NCBI GenBank assembly: GCA_039029915.1
Contig: JBCCFD010000448.1
Location: 1-6,490, forward strand
DNA length: 6,490 bases
Direction of reading: 5' to 3'
Source: QQUD01 sp039029915
GTDB lineage: Bacteria; Chloroflexota; Anaerolineae; Promineifilales; Promineifilaceae
Shown here: one piece after another, positions 1-5,127 of the stretch
Layout of the letters: each line of letters opens with the position of its first letter
Position numbering within the stretch: the first letter of the stretch is position 1
Notes under the pieces: model-generated
Told to the model about the DNA's origin: nothing
The model's database searches: none
The model's input: the letters and a program-made list of their open reading frames with translations, nothing else
Position numbers and translations under genes: made by a program

Positions 1-1
1 A

Positions 2-316
2 GAACGACGTTACGTTCCGCCAAAGAGCGCCGTCGAAATAAAATTAGCCCAGTATTGGCAAGATGCGCTCTTTGTTGAGCGTGTCGGCATCGAAGATGAT
101 TTTTTTGAGCTTGGGGGGCACTCTCTACTAGCCACTCAGCTGGCCACAACCATTCGAGACACATTTAACGTCAATATTCCATTAGACATCTTTTTTGACA
201 CGCCCAATATTGCCCATGTGGCGCGGCATATTGAGGCAGCCCAATGGTCGAATCAGGACAACCCCATTGCAACACCTGAGTTGACGACAGATGAAATGGA
301 AAAGTTTGAGATTTAA
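2..316 (+). CDS. Nonribosomal peptide synthetase, C-terminal fragment: carrier (T) domain plus acidic docking tail (5' partial)
   Basis: The frame is open from base 2 to the TAA at 314-316, giving 104 residues; the start lies outside the window. The first residues (ERRYVPP) resemble the linker that follows an adenylation domain, so an A domain probably lies just upstream. Residues about 10-80 form a complete peptidyl-carrier domain with the motif DDFFELGGHSLL. Ser41 (codon 122-124) is the expected phosphopantetheine attachment site. The remaining 24 residues are low in complexity and end in an acidic tail, TTDEMEKFEI. This tail resembles the short linear motifs that bind TubC-type docking domains, and the next gene begins with such a domain. 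I infer that the peptidyl chain held here is handed to that protein. The gene is 5 bp upstream of the next and very likely cotranscribed. The carrier domain is certain; the chemistry of the upstream module cannot be seen. Confidence 0.93.
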   Translation, partial: ERRYVPPKSAVEIKLAQYWQDALFVERVGIEDDFFELGGHSLLATQLATTIRDTFNVNIPLDIFFDTPNIAHVARHIEAAQWSNQDNPIATPELTTDEMEKFEI

Positions 317-321
317 GTATT

Positions 322-2943
322 GTGAGTACGTTTGAATTTTTAGTTGAATTAAAAAGTAAAGGTATCGATATTTCCCTTAATGGTGAGAAGCTTAAGCTGA
401 ATGCACCCAAGGGAACGCTTACTCCTGACCTCAAAGAAGAGCTTATGGCGCGTAAGGCTGAGATTGTTCAGTTTTTGCAGCGCGCTGAGCAGGTTGGAGA
501 CCAGGCCGAAGTTATTAAGATTGAGCCGGTTGATCGAACGGGTATTTTACCGCTATCGCCGGCTCAAGAGCGCGTTTGGTCACTTTATCAGCTTGATCCA
601 ACCAGTACAGTTTTGAATGTACCGGTCGTTTGGCGGTTAAACGGCCGTTTAGATACCCACGCTCTCTCAAAGGCCTTGCAAACAATCATCATGCGGCATG
701 AAAACTTACGCTCTATTTTCACCGAGCAAGATGGCAAGCCTCAGGTGACCATATGCTCTGCCCACACGGCGAGTCTAAACGTCGTTAATCTTCAAGAACT
801 CCCCGAGCCAGAACGAGAAGCTGCGCGCTTAATTGAGGAAGAAACCAGCAAACGGCCGTTTGCCATCACCCAAGCCCCACCCTATCGGGCCAACCTTTAC
901 TGCCTAAACGACAGTGAAGCCATTTTGCTCATCAATTTTCACCAGATCATCTTCGACTGGGGGGCGTTCGATGCCCTGCTTAATGAAGCAGTCATCCTTT
1001 ACAACGCCATTCTGAAGGGTGAATCACCGGATTTGCCTGATCTCACGTTTCAATACGTCGACTTTGCCCATTGGCAGCAAAGCCGATTACAGGGAGACCG
1101 ATTTGACACCCTAAACAGCTATTGGCAAGCTAAGCTAGCCAAGCCGTACCACCTGCTCCATTTACCGGTTGATGGCCAAGGCACGGCCGAAAACGCTCCC
1201 GTCAAATTCAGCCTTGATGCGGACACAACTGAGGCACTGAAAACATTAAGCCGCAAACATGGCACAACCATGTTCACAATGATGCTGGCGCTCTATAAAA
1301 TTGTCCTTTCCGCCTACTCACCGAACGATGACGTGGCTGTTTTTACAACCACAGGGCAAGACCGCACTGAACTCAAAAACCTCATTGGGCTATTTGCCAA
1401 TCTCAACGTTCTGAGGACAGACTTAGCAGGTAACCCTAATTTTTCAACGATTGTTGAGCGTGTAAAAGAAACAACGCTGGGCATGATCTCTCATCAGGAG
1501 TTCCCCATTGAACAAGTGCTTGAACATCTAATCTGGAAATCAAACGCAGCCCACAGCAACATTTTCCAAACGGTGTTTATTTATCAAGTATCTCACCCTG
1601 CAGAGATTTCTTTTGACGGCGTTGAATCAGAGCTCGTGGCTACGGGTGACCATCTAGGCGGTTTTGATTGGCGCTTCTTCTTAGATGAGTATGAGGGCGA
1701 AATTTTTGGAGATGTGGAGTTTAATCCTGAGCGCTACAGTCCGGAAACGATCGCCACGCTAGTTCAAAACTTTGAGGGATTGGTACAGCAGGTCATTCAA
1801 TCTTCAGACCTGCCTTTAGATGCGCTACGTTCACCTGAAAAGGTGCTTTTAAATGAAGAAACGGCCGTTAACCAATACGTCGCGCCTTCCGACGAGATCG
1901 AACAAAAGCTAGTTGAACTGTGGCAAGATGCGCTCAACTTGCCGCAGGTCGGTATCACAGACAACTTTTTTGCTTTAGGCGGACACTCCCTTTTAGCAGC
2001 TCAACTTTTCCACAAAATCAAAGTGCAAATGGGCAAGAATTTGCCCTTGGCACTGCTCATCAATGCCCCTACCATCAAAGAGATGGCAACCTTTATGCGG
2101 GACGGCGACGGGGATAAACCGTGGGATTCACTTGTCTCAATCCAAGCCCAAGGCGAAGCGACGCCGCTTTTCTTGATTCACGGGGCGGGTGGCAACGTGC
2201 TACTTTATCGCGATCTCGCTAAGCATCTTGGTCCAAACCAGCCCGTTTATGGATTGCAGGCGCAGGGGCTTGATGGTCAGGGCAACTACCTGACTGATTT
2301 TAAGGAGATGGCAACCCTTTATCTCAAAGAAATTCGCGCCATTCAGCCCTACGGCCCTTATCATCTTGGCGGCTACTGCTTAGGCGGTGCGCTCGCTTAT
2401 GAAATGGCTCAACAGCTTGAAACCGTCGGTGAAAAAACCAACATCGTGGCAATGTTTGAATCTTATAATGTTCACGCCTACGAAGTTGAATATACTGGCT
2501 TAAACAAACTGATTTATAAGGTCCAAAATGTTTGGTTCCACGCGGAAAATCTATTGCGTCTTTCATTTAAGGATATGATGGCTTTCTTTACTGAAAAGGC
2601 TTCCGTTGAGCTTTTCAGACTGCGCCAACGGCTGAGTCGTTCAGGGAATGGTGACAATGAAGAGATGATTCATGTTATTTTAGATGATATCAACGATGCT
2701 GCTCACGAAGCGTACTATCCTGAACAGTATAACGGCCGTGTTGCCATTTATCGGCCGCGCAAAGATTTCATTGGCATGAACGACCCAAACTATGGCTGGC
2801 GTGATTTAGTACCCAATAGCTTAGATGTTCATCAACTCGATGTGAATCCAAAAGGGATGATGGTTGAGCCATATGTTCAGCAATTAGCTGCGAACTTGAG
2901 CCAATATCTCCAACAAGAAGTGCAGGTTAAGGTTGGCGACTGA
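322..2943 (+). CDS. Terminal NRPS protein: TubC-type docking - condensation (degenerate) - T - thioesterase (Cys nucleophile), no A domain
   Basis: 873 residues from a GTG start, chosen because the docking domain begins right there; no strong Shine-Dalgarno is visible. Residues 1-55 match a TubC N-terminal docking domain (GIDISLNGEKLKL, then APKGTLTPDLKEEL). Residues about 74-505 are a condensation domain: SPAQERVWSL (79-88), RHENLR (125-130), YVDFAHW (245-251), GLFANLNVLRTD (356-367), HQEFPIEQVL (391-400) and NIFQTVF (413-419). Its active-site motif is H207-Q208-I-I-F-D212-W213 instead of HHxxxDG. Residues about 523-593 are a T domain with Ser556 in LGGHS. Residues about 612-870 are an alpha/beta-hydrolase thioesterase with an HGAGG turn (620-624) and GYCLGG (684-689), so the nucleophile is Cys686; Glu713 sits at the usual Asp site, and no His follows His837. 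There is no adenylation domain. It probably receives the chain from the preceding gene; whether it condenses, hydrolyses, cyclises or only recruits partners is open. Confidence 0.92.
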   Translation: MSTFEFLVELKSKGIDISLNGEKLKLNAPKGTLTPDLKEELMARKAEIVQFLQRAEQVGDQAEVIKIEPVDRTGILPLSPAQERVWSLYQLDPTSTVLNVPVVWRLNGRLDTHALSKALQTIIMRHENLRSIFTEQDGKPQVTICSAHTASLNVVNLQELPEPEREAARLIEEETSKRPFAITQAPPYRANLYCLNDSEAILLINFHQIIFDWGAFDALLNEAVILYNAILKGESPDLPDLTFQYVDFAHWQQSRLQGDRFDTLNSYWQAKLAKPYHLLHLPVDGQGTAENAPVKFSLDADTTEALKTLSRKHGTTMFTMMLALYKIVLSAYSPNDDVAVFTTTGQDRTELKNLIGLFANLNVLRTDLAGNPNFSTIVERVKETTLGMISHQEFPIEQVLEHLIWKSNAAHSNIFQTVFIYQVSHPAEISFDGVESELVATGDHLGGFDWRFFLDEYEGEIFGDVEFNPERYSPETIATLVQNFEGLVQQVIQSSDLPLDALRSPEKVLLNEETAVNQYVAPSDEIEQKLVELWQDALNLPQVGITDNFFALGGHSLLAAQLFHKIKVQMGKNLPLALLINAPTIKEMATFMRDGDGDKPWDSLVSIQAQGEATPLFLIHGAGGNVLLYRDLAKHLGPNQPVYGLQAQGLDGQGNYLTDFKEMATLYLKEIRAIQPYGPYHLGGYCLGGALAYEMAQQLETVGEKTNIVAMFESYNVHAYEVEYTGLNKLIYKVQNVWFHAENLLRLSFKDMMAFFTEKASVELFRLRQRLSRSGNGDNEEMIHVILDDINDAAHEAYYPEQYNGRVAIYRPRKDFIGMNDPNYGWRDLVPNSLDVHQLDVNPKGMMVEPYVQQLAANLSQYLQQEVQVKVGD
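2924..2932 (+). promoter_or_regulatory. Weak Shine-Dalgarno region favouring the TTG start at 2933
   Basis: AGG at 2924-2926 lies 6 bases before the TTG at 2933, and a second AAGG (2929-2932) directly abuts it. The rival ATG at 2966 has no purine-rich site in front of it. The TTG start overlaps the end of the preceding gene by 11 bases, which fits translational coupling. This is suggestive only: FAAL homology requires little more than the ATG start, so the first 11 residues are not secured by conservation. Confidence 0.35.
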
Positions 2944-4963
2944 GCAACCAGCCAACGTGACGACCATGCTTGATGGTCTGCACCATTTTGCCAAGCACGT
3001 GCCTAATAAGGCCGTGTTTACGTTTCTGGCATCCGATCAATCAACAGCTTCTCTCACTTTTGCCCAATTAGACCAAGAAAGTGACCAAATTAGGCAGGCG
3101 TTAAGCCCCTTTGGGCAAGACAACGGTCGTATCTTGCTCCTACTCCCTCCAGGACTGGCTTACATCTCAATGTTTATGGGTATTTTGAAGGCAAAGCTAA
3201 CGGCCGTTACCGCCTACCCACCCGACTCCCCCAAAAAGCTGCCGCGCCTGCAGTACATTCTGCAGGATGCCAAACCAGAATTAATTATCACGCTGTCACA
3301 ATTTATAGAAACCGTACAGGGGTTTGCCGCGGGATGTGGTGTCAATGCGGCTGTGGCTTCGATTGACACTCTTTTAGAGGACTGGTCTGGGGAAAAACGG
3401 CCGTTACCCAAACCAACACCTGACCAACTCGCTTTCATTCAATACTCCTCAGGCTCTACATCTGAACCTAAAGGGGTTTTAATATCTCATCGCAATATTT
3501 TAGCCAACCTAAAGGCGATTCAATCACGGGCCTCACTCACGCCAAACGCTGCGTCCGTGCTTTGGCTGCCCCCTTATCACGATATGGGGTTGGTTTTTGG
3601 TATATTTCTACCGCTCATCACCGGACACCATTCCGTATTAATGTCACCGATCGACTTTATAAAACGGCCGTTTTTGTGGCTTAAAGCGCTCATGGATTAT
3701 GAAGCCGAAATTTCGGGCATACCCAACTTTGCTCTCAATCACTGCGCCAAGCGAGTTACTGCTGAGCAAAAAGCCCAGCTTGATTTATCAAAGCTTGATG
3801 TCCTTTTTTGCGGTTCAGAACCGGTTCGCCTGTCTGATATCAATCACTTTATGCACGAATTCAAAGCGAGCCGGATCAGCCAAAATGTGATTCAGCCTGT
3901 GTACGGCCTAGCTGAAGCAACCCTTTTTGTTACAAGTGGTCTTCAAAAACGGTCCCCCTTTCATATAAACGAGATTGATACATTTCATTTTAGTCAGGGT
4001 AAAGTTAAAACGGCTGCAAACAAAGACAGGTTAAAAATATCAATTAGCTGTGGACAGGTCGTTGACCATCATTCACTCAAAATTATTGACCCAGAAACAT
4101 TTGCTGAACTGCCAGAAGACCATATCGGTGAAGTTTGGCTTCAGGGGGACTCTATTGCCCTTGGCTATCTGAATCAACCCCAAAAAACAGCGAGAACCTT
4201 TGCCGTCAAATTACCCAATCATGACGGCGCTTTTCTGCGCACGGGGGATCTAGGCTATCTGCATCAAGGAGAACTCTACGTCACGGGACGACTTAAAGAG
4301 TTGATGATTGTACGCGGTCGCAACATCTACCCCCAAGATGTAGAACAACTGATTGAAAGCAGTGATGATGATTTATCTCGGTCATCGGGGGTTGTCTTTA
4401 CCAAAGAACAGGATGGTCATGAAAAATTAGTGGCTGTCTATGGATTAAAACGGTTCAAAGGAGATTATTCAAAGAAGGTGGCCCATATTCGCAAAACCTT
4501 AGCCGAAGAGCTTTTGCTACAGCCTGATAATATTGTTTTTATCAAAGGAGCTACCCCCCGCACAACCAGTGGAAAACGGCAAAGGCTGCTAACCAAACAA
4601 ATGCTGGAGCACGGGGAATTCCCGGTGCTGTTTGAGTGGAACCGAGCTACCCAGGATGGCAAACGGCCGTCTTTGCACAACACGCCTTATCAACCTCCTA
4701 CGACCCAACTCGAAGCAAAACTCGTCGCTATTTGGGAAGATGTTTTAGAGATTACACCGATTGGTATTTTGGACAATTTTCTTGAATTGGGGGGGGATTC
4801 TTTGAAGGCGGTAGAAATTAACGGCCGTATCGAGCAACAGCTCCAAATATCCCTTCCCATGACTGAGCTGATCACGACCCCTACCGTGCAAGCCATTGCC
4901 GAAGCAATCGAAAAATACCAAGCTCAACAAAGCAACGGCCAGCGCATTCAAATCAACTTGTAA
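2933..4963 (+). CDS. Fatty acyl-AMP ligase fused to an acyl carrier protein (FAAL-ACP loading protein)
   Basis: 676 residues from TTG; starting at the ATG at 2966 would give 665. The ligase makes an acyl-adenylate from a free fatty acid and ATP and passes the acyl group to a carrier-protein phosphopantetheine, supplying lipopeptide starters in the cytoplasm. Family marks in order: P-loop YSSGSTSEPKGV (171-182); the FAAL-type WLPPYHDMGL (211-220); SPIDFIKRPFLWL (238-250); SGIPNFALNHC (261-271); VYGLAEATLFV (323-333); RTGDLGYL (436-443); RGRNIYPQDVE (461-471); and the C-terminal lysine motif TTSGKRQR, with Lys548. The PNFA and WLPPYHDMGL blocks favour FAAL over an acyl-CoA synthetase or amino-acid A domain. 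After a linker, residues about 588-663 are an ACP with LGGDSL; Ser623 (codon 4799-4801) is the pantetheine site. No key residue is missing, so this protein looks active, unlike the upstream terminal module. It lies last in the operon although it probably acts first. Confidence 0.95.
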   Translation: MATEQPANVTTMLDGLHHFAKHVPNKAVFTFLASDQSTASLTFAQLDQESDQIRQALSPFGQDNGRILLLLPPGLAYISMFMGILKAKLTAVTAYPPDSPKKLPRLQYILQDAKPELIITLSQFIETVQGFAAGCGVNAAVASIDTLLEDWSGEKRPLPKPTPDQLAFIQYSSGSTSEPKGVLISHRNILANLKAIQSRASLTPNAASVLWLPPYHDMGLVFGIFLPLITGHHSVLMSPIDFIKRPFLWLKALMDYEAEISGIPNFALNHCAKRVTAEQKAQLDLSKLDVLFCGSEPVRLSDINHFMHEFKASRISQNVIQPVYGLAEATLFVTSGLQKRSPFHINEIDTFHFSQGKVKTAANKDRLKISISCGQVVDHHSLKIIDPETFAELPEDHIGEVWLQGDSIALGYLNQPQKTARTFAVKLPNHDGAFLRTGDLGYLHQGELYVTGRLKELMIVRGRNIYPQDVEQLIESSDDDLSRSSGVVFTKEQDGHEKLVAVYGLKRFKGDYSKKVAHIRKTLAEELLLQPDNIVFIKGATPRTTSGKRQRLLTKQMLEHGEFPVLFEWNRATQDGKRPSLHNTPYQPPTTQLEAKLVAIWEDVLEITPIGILDNFLELGGDSLKAVEINGRIEQQLQISLPMTELITTPTVQAIAEAIEKYQAQQSNGQRIQINL

Positions 4964-4965
4964 CC

Positions 4966-4980
4966 TTGACCGTAGGTCAA
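4966..4980 (+). repeat. Perfect short hairpin TTGACC-GTA-GGTCAA
   Basis: Six paired bases with a three-base loop begin 3 bases after the FAAL-ACP stop codon. There is no T-run after it, so it is not a standard intrinsic terminator; it could protect the 3' end of the mRNA or be an operator half-site pair. The symmetry is certain and the function is not. Confidence 0.45.
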
Positions 4981-5008
4981 CGGCCGTAGACTATCCTTAG
5001 TTCGTAAG

Positions 5009-5039
5009 GCATTTGGGGATTGAATGCTCATTTATTTTT
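5009..5039 (+). terminator. Possible weak intrinsic terminator after the FAAL-ACP gene
   Basis: GCATT (5009-5013) pairs with AATGC (5023-5027) and can extend by two G-U wobbles around a GGGAT loop. A T-rich stretch follows, ending in TTTATTTTT (5031-5039). The stem is short and AT-rich and the T tract is interrupted, so termination may be partial. Competing stems share its left arm: CCTTA (4995-4999) with TAAGG (5005-5009), and GGCATTT (5008-5014) with AAATGCC (5044-5050). Confidence 0.33.
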
Positions 5040-5054
5040 CCGAAAATGCCTAAA

Positions 5055-5088
5055 TGTATTGGAATATGCGGGTTATCTGTATTGGAAT
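5055..5088. repeat. 11-bp direct repeat upstream of the flippase gene
   Basis: TGTATTGGAAT occurs exactly at 5055-5065 and again at 5078-5088. The copies start 23 bp apart, roughly two helical turns, and the second ends 39 bp before the flippase ATG. Two identical, helically phased sites upstream of a start suggest paired regulator binding. No known operator is recognised, and chance duplication cannot be excluded. Confidence 0.5.
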
Positions 5089-5127
5089 CATCCTCACACG
5101 TTTGAGCCAATAGCCCTACACACAAAC

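Larger units (their letters stand above)
641..4987. repeat. Dispersed family of the palindrome ACGGCCGT (10 copies), HIP-like
   Basis: Exact ACGGCCGT begins at 641, 852, 1861, 2732, 3200, 3397, 3664, 4663, 4821 and 4980. Two further CGGCCG cores lie at 1184 and 2752. Six copies extend to AACGGCCGTT (at 641, 852, 1861, 3200, 3397 and 3664), and two longer perfect palindromes occur, at 848-863 (16 bp) and 3661-3674 (14 bp). One copy in 6.5 kb would already exceed the roughly 0.1 expected for an 8-mer at equal base frequencies. Nine copies are inside coding sequence and are read in all three phases: Asn-Gly-Arg three times, Thr-Ala-Val twice and Arg-Pro four times. The constraint is therefore on DNA, not protein. 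The tenth is just past the FAAL-ACP stop. Function is unknown. Confidence 0.9.
4964..5127. other. Intergenic region with hairpins and direct repeat
   Basis: This 164-bp gap separates the biosynthetic operon from the flippase gene. It holds an ACGGCCGT copy (4980-4987), a short perfect hairpin (4966-4980), a cluster of mutually exclusive stems (4995-5050) and an 11-bp direct repeat (5055-5065 and 5078-5088). I see no gene on either strand. It is the only place in the window where transcription is likely to end or restart. No convincing sigma-70 promoter pair could be picked by eye. Confidence 0.7.

Noticed and set aside
113..118. Six-G run in the LGGHS codons of the first gene (and again at 4791-4796 in LGGDS), considered as phase-variation tracts
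   Set aside because: The runs are short, fall at conserved Gly-Gly codons and both genes are in frame; there is nothing beyond normal coding.
171..182. Variant SGSTSEPKG P-loop in the FAAL (residues 173-181; bases about 3449-3475), considered as a disabled ATP site
   Set aside because: Ser in place of the Gly after ST is tolerated in this superfamily, and all other ligase motifs including Lys548 are present. The coordinates given here are residue numbers of the P-loop in the protein.
171..434. Open frame on the - strand across the end of the first gene and start of the second
   Set aside because: It lies antisense to a carrier domain and a docking domain with clear protein motifs; its translation has no recognisable features.
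4465..4951. Three overlapping open frames on the - strand opposite the end of the FAAL-ACP gene
   Set aside because: All lie opposite a well-conserved ligase C-terminus and ACP and show no domain; they are explained by the coding strand.
4966..4992. TTGACC read as a -35 box with TAGACT (4987-4992) as a -10
   Set aside because: The spacing is only 15 bases, the -10 match is poor and TTGACC is already one arm of a perfect hairpin; too weak to list as a promoter.
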